From Microbacterium schleiferi (GTDB taxonomy: Bacteria > Actinomycetota > Actinomycetes > Actinomycetales > Microbacteriaceae), in assembly GCF_020781975.1 (NCBI RefSeq), contig NZ_JAJGNI010000001.1, forward strand, positions 124,001 to 188,000: a stretch of 64,000 bases of DNA, read 5' to 3'. The notes under the pieces are model-generated. The model was not told the DNA's origin. It saw only the letters and a program-made list of their open reading frames with translations, and did not search any database. The stretch's first letter is position 1; each line of letters starts with the position of its first letter. A program made the position numbers and the translations under genes. Positions 43,301 through 51,767 of the stretch are shown in pieces.

Positions 43301-43992
43301 AGACCATCGCCGCCGCAGCCCAGCATGACCGCTGGGCTGCCCTCATCCGCTGCTCCGGGCTCTCCGACGAACAGGCCGAGAGCGCCATCGAGTCCGAGGC
43401 GTTCGGCCCCCTTGCCGCTGAACTTCGCCGCGCCGAGGCCAACCATCACAACCTTGATGCGCTCTTGCCGCGCCTCGTGGCCGCGCGAGGATTCGATGAC
43501 GCCGACGACATCGCCGCCGTCCTGCACTACCGGGTCGAGCGGGCGACCGGCCGCCCCGCAGGCTCGGGCCGGACCCGCAAGCCAACGCGACTTATCGCCG
43601 GCCTCATCCCACAGGCGCACGGCGTCATCGATGTTGAGATGCGAGCGGCTCTCGACGAGCGAGAGGAGCTCATCGCGGCACGCGCCGACGCCGTACTCGA
43701 CGGCGCGCTGGCCGAGAGCGTGCCGTGGACGAAGGCACTCGGCACGCGGCCCACCGAACCGCGACGGGCTGCGGCCTGGCGCAAGTCCGCGCGCGTGATC
43801 GCCGCCTACCGCGATCGTTACCGCGTCACCGACGACACGCCCCTCGGCGCGCCACCCGAGTCGGCGGTCCAGAAGATCGACGCTGCGCGGGCGCGGGCAG
43901 CCCTCGACCGAGTGCGAGTGGCCGCTGAAACCGTGGATGATGCTCACGCAGCTCGAAGCCCGTCGAGAGGTGGGCCGTCGCGGGCAATGTAG
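40381..43992 (+). CDS. MobF family relaxase/helicase (TrwC/TraA-like)
   Basis: 1203 residues. The N-terminal TrwC relaxase domain has GYKYLLKTVV at the start, FDFTFSIPKSASVLWAV, and the metal-binding triad in GDPHLHTHVV (His223, His225, His227). The C-terminal helicase domain has Walker A GPAGAGKTT (554-562), Walker B VIIDEASL, GDYAQLQ and a final AVTAYRAQGITTDSTHVL with AMTRGR. It nicks the transfer origin and unwinds DNA for conjugation. Full length and intact. ATG at 40381 preceded by GGAGG. No coupling protein or type IV secretion gene is in the window. The oriT, if present, should lie nearby but was not identified. Confidence 0.95.
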   Translation: MTVSMRVMSAGDGYKYLLKTVVAADGDRPLSTPLTRYYMEDGTPPGRWLGAGVAALGKGEIQVGDRVSEHQLQLLMGTGCDPITGDKLGLGFAAYKSQEQRIEARIADLEPTMTPGAKGEAVAQIVAEETARSTRRAVAGFDFTFSIPKSASVLWAVADAGVQALIAEAHHRAVAEVVAFMEREVAATRTGATAGDGAVAQVDVTGLIATAFDHFDSRAGDPHLHTHVVISNKAKTVLDGKWRSLDGRPMHTAVVALSELHEAVFADHMTRTFGVSWEAREMGRDHNPAWAITGVPDELIAEFSTRARHINAETDRLIAKYVAAHGRRPTPAAIMKLRAQATLATRPEKQVRSLADLTVEWRERATKSLGRDATTWAREVTDNDKPLLLRADDVPLIVIGEIGRSVVEVVGEKRSTWRRWNLMAEASRQTMGWRFATMHDREAIVAMVADAAEFASLRLTPPELGASPVVFRRTDGTSVFRPKSSTVFTSESQLAAEDRLLERAANLGGSTVTLATVEKITRSPDADGRMLGDDQADALTRIAVSGRMLDVLVGPAGAGKTTAMNALRRAWEAQHGSGSVVGLAPSAVAAQVLADDLGIATENTAKWWQNHLIHGTAFEAGQLVIIDEASLAGTLSLDRITHLAQDAGAKVLLVGDYAQLQSVDAGGAFAMIARDRADTPELVDVHRFTHAWEKTASLELRHGRTAAIDTYLAHQRIADGDAEAMTDAAYNAWRADRDAGLVSVLIAETHDDVTALNGRARADLILNKTLNPDREVELRDGTAAGVGDTIITRLNKRELRTLVGRDWVRNGDIWTVTAVGDDGTITIARDYGTGTTVGDDGTIKARRRGRRFGGSIVLPASYVAEHVDLGYAVTAYRAQGITTDSTHVLVEPTSTRETFYVAMTRGRHANHAYVTLDRADDHAQLHPGDDPHATARSVLYGVLQHSGAELSAHETIVAEQEQWGSIAQLAAEYETIAAAAQHDRWAALIRCSGLSDEQAESAIESEAFGPLAAELRRAEANHHNLDALLPRLVAARGFDDADDIAAVLHYRVERATGRPAGSGRTRKPTRLIAGLIPQAHGVIDVEMRAALDEREELIAARADAVLDGALAESVPWTKALGTRPTEPRRAAAWRKSARVIAAYRDRYRVTDDTPLGAPPESAVQKIDAARARAALDRVRVAAETVDDAHAARSPSRGGPSRAM

Positions 43993-44111
43993 TGCCAGTG
44001 TCGACCCCAGGGGTGCGGACCCGCGAATGTCGGCGCGGCCAAGTAGCCTCAGAGCCACACGACAGTAGACTTAAACCCACATGACGACACACGGCTGAAG
44101 GAGGCGGGGCG

Positions 44112-45068
44112 ATGGCGCGCGCTGATCTACTCCTAGACCTCGTCGAGGCCGAACGCCGCGGCGATCGGGAACGCTTCAAGGTGCTGGTTGAGTCCGTCAT
44201 CGCCGAAGAACGCGCCAACCAGCATCATCTTCTCGCCGATCGGCTCTCGCAACTCATCACGACGACGGGACAGGGACCCGTCCGCGACGACCGAGCAGCA
44301 GCGATCCGCGATCTCGTGCATGAGGTCGTACCGAACCGTCGGCTGCATGAACTCGAACTTGCGCCGGTCCCGCAACGAGTCGTGACCGAACTGATCGAGG
44401 AGCAGAAGCGCGCCGAGCTTCTGCGTAGTTACGGTATTGAGCCGCGCAACCGACTTCTGCTGTCTGGCCCGCCTGGAAACGGCAAGACGAGCGTGGCGGA
44501 AGCGATCGCGGCAGAACTGATGCTTCCCTTCTACGTGATCCGCTACGAGGGAGTCATGTCGAGTTTCCTCGGCGAAACGGCCGCACGGCTGGACAACGCG
44601 TTTGAGTTCGCGCGGACCCGCCGTTGCGTGTTGTTCTTCGACGAACTGGACACCATCGCCAAGGAACGAGCAGACGAGCACGAGACCGGCGAGATCAAGC
44701 GGGTGGTTTCGACACTGCTGCTCCAAATCGACAGACTGCCACCCCACGTGATCTTCGTTGGCGCAACCAACCACGGCGAGCTGCTGGATCGGGCGGCATG
44801 GCGACGGTTCCAGATTCGGACGGAGTTGGGACCTCCTAGCCGCGCACAGGCGACGAGATTCCTCGAACGTCTTGCTGAACGCCTCGGAGGCGACCTCGGT
44901 TTCGCTCCTCGTACCCTCGCCGACAAGTTGGCCGGGGCGAGCTTCGCCGAGTTGGAAGAGTTCGCACTTGATGTGCGCCGCCGCGCGGTGCTGGAACTCC
45001 CGGATGACAACATCCGCCGGATAGTGCTAGAACGGCTTGAACACCGCCGAGGTCAGGCGGCAGGGTGA
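44112..45068 (+). CDS. ietA: IetA-like AAA ATPase of the IetAS system
   Basis: 318 residues. N-terminal helical region (1-90), then one AAA+ module: Walker A GPPGNGKTS (119-127), Walker B VLFFDELDTI (Asp177, Glu178), sensor-1 VGATNH and arginine-finger region AWRRFQIRTELG. It resembles the ATPase partner of a subtilisin-like protease in the IetAS pair, first reported as a stability and incompatibility locus on an Agrobacterium Ti plasmid and later as an anti-phage system. ATG with GGAGG 9 nt upstream; overlaps the protease gene by 4 bp. Confidence 0.88.
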   Translation: MARADLLLDLVEAERRGDRERFKVLVESVIAEERANQHHLLADRLSQLITTTGQGPVRDDRAAAIRDLVHEVVPNRRLHELELAPVPQRVVTELIEEQKRAELLRSYGIEPRNRLLLSGPPGNGKTSVAEAIAAELMLPFYVIRYEGVMSSFLGETAARLDNAFEFARTRRCVLFFDELDTIAKERADEHETGEIKRVVSTLLLQIDRLPPHVIFVGATNHGELLDRAAWRRFQIRTELGPPSRAQATRFLERLAERLGGDLGFAPRTLADKLAGASFAELEEFALDVRRRAVLELPDDNIRRIVLERLEHRRGQAAG

Positions 45069-47671
45069 CGGTTGAGCGCAAACCGCTCCTTGCGTTCGGG
45101 CCGGCGGAGGTTGTGGCGCGGCCAACCCAGACGCCGCGTGATCTTCCACGTCTGGCAAAGCCGGGCGCTGGGCGACAAGGTGAACGACTGACTCCTCAGT
45201 TCAAGGACTTGGCCGCAGCTTTCGAAGCCGAACGTGCCCGTCTGAGCGCCGACACCCCAGAGGAGATTGACCCCGCACTCGTGGTCGTATTTGATCTGGC
45301 GGGAAGCGTCAAGGACTTCCGCAACGCAATCAACCGGATCGATGGCCTGGAGTTTCTGTCGGAGCTTCTCGGGGATCAATCTGACCCCGACGACGATTTC
45401 CACATGACGGAGCGTGAAGCTGGACGGACAGACAAGCGCGTCACGCACTCGCTGTACTTGGTCATGTCCAACACCAAGGCGATCGACGAACTACTCCGGC
45501 TCTTCGCTCAATGGCAGGCCGACCCGTCCGCGTCGTTCGAGCACGGGCTAGGCAAGTTCAAGACGGCCTTCCAGCAACTGACAGCGATACGTCGGTGGGG
45601 CGCTGAGGACCGCATCCGTGAGACTGGTCTACGAGAGCGCTGGGAAGAGACTCTCAGCATGGTCGGTCAGTCAGTCAGCACCGTCCTCGTCGAAGTCGAG
45701 CTCTGGCACAGGCGTGATGCCGCCCAGCGTGCGGCTGCCGAGGCGCACGTCGAGGAAGTCATCACTTCCAGCGCCGGTCGAGTCTTGGATCGCTCGCAGA
45801 TCGGAGAGATCGAGTACCACGCGCTCCTGGCTGAACTCCCGATCCAGCAGGTCCAGTCCGTGTTGACCAACGGAGCTTCGGCCATTCGGCTTCTCACGAC
45901 TGATGACGTCATGTTCGTCAGCCCCTTCACCCCGATGAGCGTTGCACCAGGGACTCTTGAGCCAGTTACTCAAACCAACCTTGCTCGCAGCGACAGAGTC
46001 GAAGGCAAGCCTCGGATCGCGCTGCTCGACGGGCTGCCGTTCACCAACCACGACACGCTCCAAGGCCGGCTCTCGATCGATGACCCTGATGGGCTTGGTG
46101 AGAACTACCCCGTCGCGGCTCGCCACCACGGAACCGCCATGGCGTCACTCATCATTCACGGCGACCTCACTGATGGCGGTCCCGCGCTTGATCGTCCTCT
46201 CTACGTGCGCCCGATCCTGCAGCCCCATGAGTTCATGCCTGGGCACGAGCAGGTAGTCCCGAATCGTCTGCTCCCCGACGTCCTTCATCGTGCGATCAGA
46301 CGGATTGTGAAGGGCGAGGGGAACCAGCCTGCCGCAGCGCCGAGCGTCCGGGTTGTGAACCTCTCCATAGGCGCACAGACACGAGCACTCACGCGTCGAA
46401 TGAGCCCCGTTGGGCGCCTGCTGGACTGGCTCGCCCACTCGTACAATCTGCTGTTCGTCGTCAGTGCGGGTAACCACACCGACGAGTTCACGATCCCCGC
46501 CGATGCCGCGCACGACACTGACGCCGCTCGCCTGGCTGCAATGCGGGTCGGCTTCGAGACGGCGCTGCTACGCGGCATCCTTCCGCCTGGCGATGCACTG
46601 AACGCCCTCACCGTCGGTGCCACGCACTCAGACGGCCTCGGCGAGATCGCAGTTCCAGATACGGTGTGGGATATCACCAACCCGGACGCTCCCGCACACT
46701 ACGGGTCGGTTGGGCCCGGTGTCGATCGGTCGGTCAAGCCGGACCTTCATCACTCCGGAGGCCGCGCCCTCTACACGCGCCCCATCGTGCTGCCCGGTCA
46801 GACTGACGTTGCCGTCGGCCTGGCTCGCACCGCCGCGACGGGACCCGGCTTGCAGGTGGCCGCTCCGGGACGCGGGGGTGCTACCAACAGCACGGTGTTC
46901 ACGAACGGCACCAGTAACGCGACGGCGCTCGTCACCCGTGAAGCCAGCAGGCTGTTTGACCTCCTTGAGTCTGATAACCGCGATCCCGAAGACGCACCGC
47001 TTCCTGATCCGCAATACCACCCGCTGCTCGTGCGCGCTCTCCTTGCCCATGCAAGCAGTTGGGGCGCTTGGGAGAACAGCCTGCGCAACGATCTTGGTCT
47101 CAATGGCCAGGATGCTCGGCGGCAGTTGACGGCTCTGCTCGGCTACGGTCGCCTCGACCTCAGCAGACTCGGCGAAGCCGCGTCCAACCGAGCCGTCCTC
47201 GTCGCGGGCGGTCAAATCGCACGGAACGAGCGCCATACTTACGGATTCCCACTGCCTCCCTCGCTTCGAGCGAAAGCGGAATGGCACCGCTTCACCATCA
47301 CGCTGGCATTCATGGCTCCGACGGTCGGCCAGCTCACTCGGTACCGCAGCGCGAAGGTCTACTTCAGTACACCCGACACGAGCCTCGCAGGCGGCGAGCG
47401 TTCCGATGCAGAGCACAACGCGGTTCGGAGGGGAAGCCTTCAGCACGAGATTGTGCAGGGCTCTCGCGCCATGTCTTTCGTTGATGGAGACAGCTTCCCG
47501 ATTCATGTCGAGTGCATGGACGACGCCCAGCGACTCCGTGCAGGCAACACGATCCGATATGCGCTGGTTGTCTCCGCCGAGACCGCGGAGCAGACCTCCA
47601 ACACCATCCATGAAGAGGTCCGTGACAGGCTACGCGCACGCGCGCGCGTCCAGGGCCGCATTCGACCGTAG
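45065..47671 (+). CDS. ietS: IetS-like subtilisin (S8) family serine protease
   Basis: 868 residues. An N-terminal region (about 1-300) of unknown fold precedes the S8 domain. The catalytic triad is visible: Asp322 (IALLDGLPF), His355 (RHHGTAMASL) and Ser617 (NGTSNATAL), with VVNLSIG and VVSAGN between. A C-terminal beta-rich domain (about 690-868) follows. There is no signal peptide, so it is cytoplasmic, unlike most subtilases. GTG start overlaps the ietA stop. In the family the ATPase is thought to control the protease; the phage trigger is unknown. Confidence 0.9.
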   Translation: MTVERKPLLAFGPAEVVARPTQTPRDLPRLAKPGAGRQGERLTPQFKDLAAAFEAERARLSADTPEEIDPALVVVFDLAGSVKDFRNAINRIDGLEFLSELLGDQSDPDDDFHMTEREAGRTDKRVTHSLYLVMSNTKAIDELLRLFAQWQADPSASFEHGLGKFKTAFQQLTAIRRWGAEDRIRETGLRERWEETLSMVGQSVSTVLVEVELWHRRDAAQRAAAEAHVEEVITSSAGRVLDRSQIGEIEYHALLAELPIQQVQSVLTNGASAIRLLTTDDVMFVSPFTPMSVAPGTLEPVTQTNLARSDRVEGKPRIALLDGLPFTNHDTLQGRLSIDDPDGLGENYPVAARHHGTAMASLIIHGDLTDGGPALDRPLYVRPILQPHEFMPGHEQVVPNRLLPDVLHRAIRRIVKGEGNQPAAAPSVRVVNLSIGAQTRALTRRMSPVGRLLDWLAHSYNLLFVVSAGNHTDEFTIPADAAHDTDAARLAAMRVGFETALLRGILPPGDALNALTVGATHSDGLGEIAVPDTVWDITNPDAPAHYGSVGPGVDRSVKPDLHHSGGRALYTRPIVLPGQTDVAVGLARTAATGPGLQVAAPGRGGATNSTVFTNGTSNATALVTREASRLFDLLESDNRDPEDAPLPDPQYHPLLVRALLAHASSWGAWENSLRNDLGLNGQDARRQLTALLGYGRLDLSRLGEAASNRAVLVAGGQIARNERHTYGFPLPPSLRAKAEWHRFTITLAFMAPTVGQLTRYRSAKVYFSTPDTSLAGGERSDAEHNAVRRGSLQHEIVQGSRAMSFVDGDSFPIHVECMDDAQRLRAGNTIRYALVVSAETAEQTSNTIHEEVRDRLRARARVQGRIRP

Positions 47672-47730
47672 ACCCCGTTTTCTACCACCGTCTGGCTCGA
47701 CCACTGGTGCTGGCCACAGGGCAGTGCGCG

Positions 47731-48993
47731 TCAAGCAGTCTCCTGCGCATCGCGGTCAGGCGGCTGGATCATCAGCACGTTCGAGATGCCGCCTTGGTTC
47801 ACGCAGTCCTGGGCGAGGTCATGGACGTGCCAGTAGAAGTCCAAGTCTGCCTCGGACGCGTTAACCGTGAACTCGACTGGCGTGTACAGGTGAAGTGGGA
47901 CTGAGGCTCCGTCGTAGTGATAGCCGAAGTTGTCGATCGTTGAGATGGTCAGCGGATGATCGCCAGTGAAGTCGATCCCGACGCGGATGTCGTACTCACC
48001 GCCGCCTGTCGCTTCCGCTGTCTTGCGCACCAGCGCCATGAGGTCCGCCATCGCGCATTCGATGGCTGCGGACTGGACCTGCCAGCCATCGAAGTAGCCG
48101 TCGCTGCTCATGCGGTGGCCCCCAACGGCCGCTGCGATCGTGACTGATCCATCGTGGTGAATGCTCGCCCAGGCCTCCTTCCACGCCGAGCCTTCACCTG
48201 CCGCACTGTTCACGGCCACCCATCGACGAAGGCCTGGTCGCGGGTTGTGACGGTTGACGCTCTCCAGTGGGTGAATGCCACCGCGGCCCGCGTAAAAGAG
48301 CGCAAGGCTCTCAGCCTTTGCGAGGATCTCACGGGCTTCATCGCGCGTGAGCCGACTTCCGACGCGTGGGAGGCGTGGGTGGGCAACTGCTACCAGCCAG
48401 GCGCGCGTCTCTGAATCTCGCCCGGCTGCTGCTTCCGCATACAACGTGTCCAGAACTTCGGTGGCGTGGCGGCGCTCGTCGAAGCGCGCACGGTACATCG
48501 CCTCGATCTGACGCTCCTTCATCCACACCGTGTCCGCATCGTTCCGAACGGGTGCACCGAAGTAGTCGCCCCTATAGATCAGATGCGGACCATCGACGCT
48601 GGCTGGCACCTCAACGATGACGGCACGCTCGCCTTCCGCCGAGCCCAGCCGAAACACGTTCAGGCCGAACACAGGCGGCGTGATCGCGGTGATCGCCGCG
48701 CTGCGAAGGGAGCGCTCGTACCCCTCGTCAAAGTCGCCAACGTCGGTACGCCCGGTCGCCGCCTTCTGTGACTCGTGCACGCCGAAGACGATGACGCCAC
48801 CCCCACTGTTCGCCATGGCCGCAACGTCTTTCGGGAAGTCGGTCTGCGGCAATCCCTTCTGAGGTGGAAGCTCCGACTTCCAGTCCAGGTCGTCGGACTC
48901 CGTCGCACCAGCCGCGACAGCCGAATCGAGCAGTTCGTCCGTCAACGGACCGGGGCCGCGACCGAGAACGCGGTGGAGGGCAGTGAAGCTCAT
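47731..48993 (-). CDS. AlbA_2 (Schlafen-like) domain protein
   Basis: 420 residues. The N-terminal AlbA_2 domain (about 30-160) has ESDDLDWKSELPP, DFPKDVAAMANSGGGVIVFGVHE and VIVEVPASVDGPHLIYRG. The rest (160-420) is not recognised; it contains beta-rich segments such as GGEYDIRVGIDFTG and may be a sensor or effector. Proteins of this class are putative DNA or RNA binders and several occur in defence islands. Convergent with ietS, 60 bp apart; no obvious terminator between them. Confidence 0.8.
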   Translation of the reverse strand: MSFTALHRVLGRGPGPLTDELLDSAVAAGATESDDLDWKSELPPQKGLPQTDFPKDVAAMANSGGGVIVFGVHESQKAATGRTDVGDFDEGYERSLRSAAITAITPPVFGLNVFRLGSAEGERAVIVEVPASVDGPHLIYRGDYFGAPVRNDADTVWMKERQIEAMYRARFDERRHATEVLDTLYAEAAAGRDSETRAWLVAVAHPRLPRVGSRLTRDEAREILAKAESLALFYAGRGGIHPLESVNRHNPRPGLRRWVAVNSAAGEGSAWKEAWASIHHDGSVTIAAAVGGHRMSSDGYFDGWQVQSAAIECAMADLMALVRKTAEATGGGEYDIRVGIDFTGDHPLTISTIDNFGYHYDGASVPLHLYTPVEFTVNASEADLDFYWHVHDLAQDCVNQGGISNVLMIQPPDRDAQETA

Positions 48994-49059
48994 ATGACAA
49001 GCGTAGGGATGGCCACCGACAACGCGGGGAGGGAGCAGCCCAGGTTTAGAGCTTTGCTG

Positions 49060-50058
49060 TCACATCTCAACGACGCTTCGCGCATCACGCGAGGCGCTGG
49101 GAGCAGGTCGGCTTCGCACCGCCGCAACGGAACCCCTGCTGCCTACCGGCTGCCTGATCATCTGTTCGAGGTCGGTCGAGCCGGCCACCAACCGGGCCTC
49201 CCCACTGTGCAGAAGCCGGTGCGGCCCGACACTCGTCGCGCTGGTGACGGGGCCGGGGACGGCACCGAGGGAGCGACCGAGTTGGTGCGCTTCCTGCGCG
49301 ACCTTCATCGATCCCGATCGCGCGCCGGCCTCAACCACGACCGTTGCTGTGGACAGTGCGGCCATCAACCGTGCACGGGCGATGAACCGATGGCGGGTCG
49401 GCGTTGCGCCGGGTGCGACTTCGCTGACCAGCAGACCGTCATCAGCGACACGACCGAGCAGCTCGCTGTGGCCCGCCGGATACGCGCGATCAACTCCGTT
49501 CGCAAGGACTGCGATGGTATCGCCACCGGCCGCGAGCGCCGCGCGATGGGCAGCACCTTCGATGCCGTAGGCACCTCCGGCCACGATGATCCGCTCAGCG
49601 CAGGCGAGGTCGGAGGCAAGCTGCCCGGCCACCTGCTCGCCGTAGGATGTCGAGGCCCTCGCGCCGGTGATCGTGACGAGATCGTTGAGCGGTCGCGCGA
49701 GAAACGAGGTCATGCCACGAGTCCAGAGGACGTACGGCCGCCGGTCGCCAAGATCGTCGAGCGCGGAAGGCCAGTCTTTCTCTCCGGGAATCAGCGTGCC
49801 GGTACCGGCGCGCTCGGCTTCGACGAGGTTCTCTTCAAGTGTCCGAGTGTCTGGGCGCTGGAACTGGGCGCGCCACACTTGAGCGTCAACGGTGCTGAGC
49901 CCCGGCACCGCGTCATCACCCTCGGCGATCCGAAACAGCTCCTGTGCACCGAGCTCGCCCAGGAGGCGACCGGTGACGGCATCGTCCGGTTCGACGAGCA
50001 TCGACAGCACCATCCGTGCTGTGCGCTCGTCCTGGACTATCTGGCTCAAGATCGTCAT
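49060..50058 (-). CDS. DprA-like DNA-processing protein (accessory)
   Basis: 332 residues. The Rossmann-like DprA core is clear: VTITGARASTSYGEQVAGQL, VAGGAYGIEGAAHRAAL (normal DprA has SGGAxGID), ANGVDRAYPAGHSELL, and ARSGSMKVAQEAHQLGRSLGAVPGP. DprA loads RecA on incoming single-stranded DNA; copies on mobile elements may protect transferred DNA or act in defence. Start ATG with AGGAG upstream. It lies 66 bp from the AlbA_2 gene on the same strand, so the two may be linked in function. Confidence 0.88.
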   Translation of the reverse strand: MTILSQIVQDERTARMVLSMLVEPDDAVTGRLLGELGAQELFRIAEGDDAVPGLSTVDAQVWRAQFQRPDTRTLEENLVEAERAGTGTLIPGEKDWPSALDDLGDRRPYVLWTRGMTSFLARPLNDLVTITGARASTSYGEQVAGQLASDLACAERIIVAGGAYGIEGAAHRAALAAGGDTIAVLANGVDRAYPAGHSELLGRVADDGLLVSEVAPGATPTRHRFIARARLMAALSTATVVVEAGARSGSMKVAQEAHQLGRSLGAVPGPVTSATSVGPHRLLHSGEARLVAGSTDLEQMIRQPVGSRGSVAAVRSRPAPSASRDARSVVEM

Positions 50059-50254
50059 CGCCGGCTCCTCTCACTCCTACAGAGAGGTGCGCGCGGCGAC
50101 GCGGGAGTCGGAGGGTTCCGTGAACGGCGACCCCGGCGTACAGTGGATGGTGAGGCAGGTTCTCCTCATATTGCGGGTCCTCCGGGACGGCCTTCGGGCA
50201 CTCACACACGTTCTGCCTCCTCGACGGAGTAACACGTGTGACGAGAGGCCCGTC

Positions 50255-50626
50255 ATGTTCCGCCTTATCTGGACGCTCAGCGTTCACACCCGCGACTATC
50301 TGCACCGCTACATGCCGAGCAACCGACTGCTCGCTGCCATCCGCACCCGCCGCGGACTCAAGTGGGGGATACCAGCGATGCTGGTCGCGCTTCCGTACAT
50401 CCTGATCGGCAGCATCTGCTCTGGCGCGGCAGCCGACGGCGGCCCAGGCTGGCTCCACCTGATTGTCCTCTGGGCATGCTGGAACGCACTCAAGTTCATC
50501 ATCATGGGACCCGTGAGCGTCGCTCTGCTTATCCGCGCGCGCCTGCGCGAGGCTGCGGTCCGTCGTCACCAGCGCCACGACTCGCGCGTCGAAGCGAGCC
50601 TGCGTGAGCCAGCTCTTCGTGTCTAG
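50255..50626 (+). CDS. Small membrane protein of mobile elements (often mis-called sulfate permease)
   Basis: 123 residues. A basic N-terminus with MFRLIWTLSVHTRDYLHRYM, then TRRGLKWGIPAMLVALPYIL, a glycine-rich loop, and a second membrane helix (LIVLWACWNALKFIIMGPVS) with a basic tail. I recognise this pattern from actinobacterial plasmids and islands, where it is labelled sulfate permease without good reason. Function unknown. Convergent with the helix-turn-helix gene at 50629. Confidence 0.72.
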   Translation: MFRLIWTLSVHTRDYLHRYMPSNRLLAAIRTRRGLKWGIPAMLVALPYILIGSICSGAAADGGPGWLHLIVLWACWNALKFIIMGPVSVALLIRARLREAAVRRHQRHDSRVEASLREPALRV

Positions 50627-50628
50627 GC

Positions 50629-50976
50629 TCAACCGCCCACGGCAGTGGATGCCGTGATGCGAGAACCACAGCGCCCGCCAGGCCGGATCACGACGCCGTG
50701 GGAAGCGAGCGCTCGCCGGACAGCCTGAGGCCCCGCCCCGACCTTGATGCCGACCTCTACCAGCGTCAACCCGCTGAGGTAGAGGTCGGCTGCTTCGTGG
50801 ATGCGGGAGGGATCGAACCGTCCACGGCGGATCGTCACCTCTCGCCGGGTGAGGTGGGTGGCGACCGTGCGGCGGTTCACGCCGAACACGGATGCCAGCT
50901 CCACGAGCGTTGCGCCCTCGCGGTACTGCGCTACCAGATCGTCGACCTGCTCCGGGCGAAGGAGGGTTTGAGCCAT
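50629..50976 (-). CDS. Helix-turn-helix protein with two recombinase-like HTH motifs
   Basis: 115 residues. Two resolvase-type helix-turn-helix units are visible: GATLVELASVFGVNRRTVATHL (in two parts) and LTLVEVGIKVGAGPQAVRRAL, each followed by a basic hook (RREVTIRRGR, VVIRPGGRCG). There is no catalytic domain, so it is a DNA-binding accessory or a free-standing C-terminal half of a serine recombinase. The ATG at 50976 fits the first motif; the longer open frame upstream looks non-coding. Confidence 0.7.
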   Translation of the reverse strand: MAQTLLRPEQVDDLVAQYREGATLVELASVFGVNRRTVATHLTRREVTIRRGRFDPSRIHEAADLYLSGLTLVEVGIKVGAGPQAVRRALASHGVVIRPGGRCGSRITASTAVGG

Positions 50977-51091
50977 CCCAAGTGATCGCACCACTCGCCC
51001 CCTTGAGTCGGAAACGGTAGGCTCAGAGGAGCGCTGGTCGTGGTCGTAGAATCCCCGTGACCTGCGCAAAGACAAGGTTTTCAGGTGTGGG

Positions 51092-51123
51092 CAGGGGTTC
51101 TCAAACTCTCTACGGAGGTCCAC
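51092..51123. other. Candidate degenerate right attachment site
   Basis: CAGGGGTTC (51092-51100) and AGGTCCAC (51116-51123) also occur, in the same order, at the 3' end of tRNA-Ala and its next base (17307-17315 and 17326-17333), but with 15 instead of 10 bases between them. It lies close to where core genes resume. True att repeats are usually exact, so this is only a candidate. Confidence 0.3.
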
Positions 51124-51130
51124 TTTGTGA

Positions 51131-51171
51131 TGAGTCGCGACATAGGTCTCTCTTGAGTCGCGTCATAGGTC
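51131..51171. repeat. 18-bp direct repeat at the IS481 remnant end
   Basis: TGAGTCGCGACATAGGTC (51131-51148) recurs at 51154-51171 with one mismatch (A to T), a 23-bp period. TGTGATG at 51126 looks like the IS481 tip. Repeats of this kind near IS481 ends may be transposase-binding sites. Confidence 0.75.
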
Positions 51172-51767
51172 ACTTGTTGGAAGCCTCCGGCCAGCGGCCG
51201 GGGCTTTCATCGTGTTGCGCCAGTAGGTCTTGTCGGGGTCGATCTGATTGGTGGCGAGGATCTCGCCGGTACGGGTGGCGACGACGGTGACGGTGGAGTC
51301 GTCGGCGAGCAGGAGCACTGGGGTGCCGCGGTGGTCGGCTCCGATTCCGAGGTGGTGCATGCGAAGTCGGACTGCCAGGTCTCGTTCGGCTGGGTCGCTT
51401 CGAACCGCACGTACGAACTGCGCGGGCGTTTGCGGGGTTCCGGGGCGATCAGCCCGGCCGCGTGCAGGATCCGGCGGATCGTCGAGGTCGACGGTGCCCG
51501 CAACCCCTCCTGATGCAGGTGCCAGGCGATCGTGACCGGTCCGGCATCGGTGCCCGTCGCGGTCAACGCGACCCGCAACTGCACGATCCGGTCCCGAACC
51601 CGATCGGTGGCCGCGTGCGGTGAGGACTTCGGCGCACGGGAACGCGCCTCCAACCCGTCCAGACCCTCGTCCCGGTAGCGGGCGAGCAGCCGATGCAGAT
51701 GCCGCCGCGAGATCCCGAACTCCTCCGCCGCCTCGGTCACGCTGAGCTGCCCGGCGACGATCTTCAA
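51163..51767 (-). pseudogene. IS481 family transposase with large internal deletion
   Basis: The N-terminal part (51767 down to about 51375) reads VTEAAEEFGISRRHLHRLLA, GTDAGPVTIAWHLHQEGL and RSSYVRFEATQPNETWQSDF, typical of one IS481 subgroup. Directly after the first DDE position it jumps frame to the extreme C-terminus (HHLGIGADHRGTPVLLLADD, TRTGEILATNQIDP). Most of the catalytic domain, roughly 200 residues, is gone. No right terminal repeat was found before the DUF3817 gene. Cannot transpose on its own. Confidence 0.8.

Noticed and set aside
42469..44058. 529-codon open frame on the minus strand
   Set aside because: Antisense to the MobF relaxase helicase domain; no recognisable motifs.
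17340..51090. Exact duplicate of the tRNA-Ala 3' end as attR
   Set aside because: No exact copy of the T-arm and acceptor stretch was noticed by eye. Only the interrupted match at 51092-51123 was found, so no firm att site is claimed.
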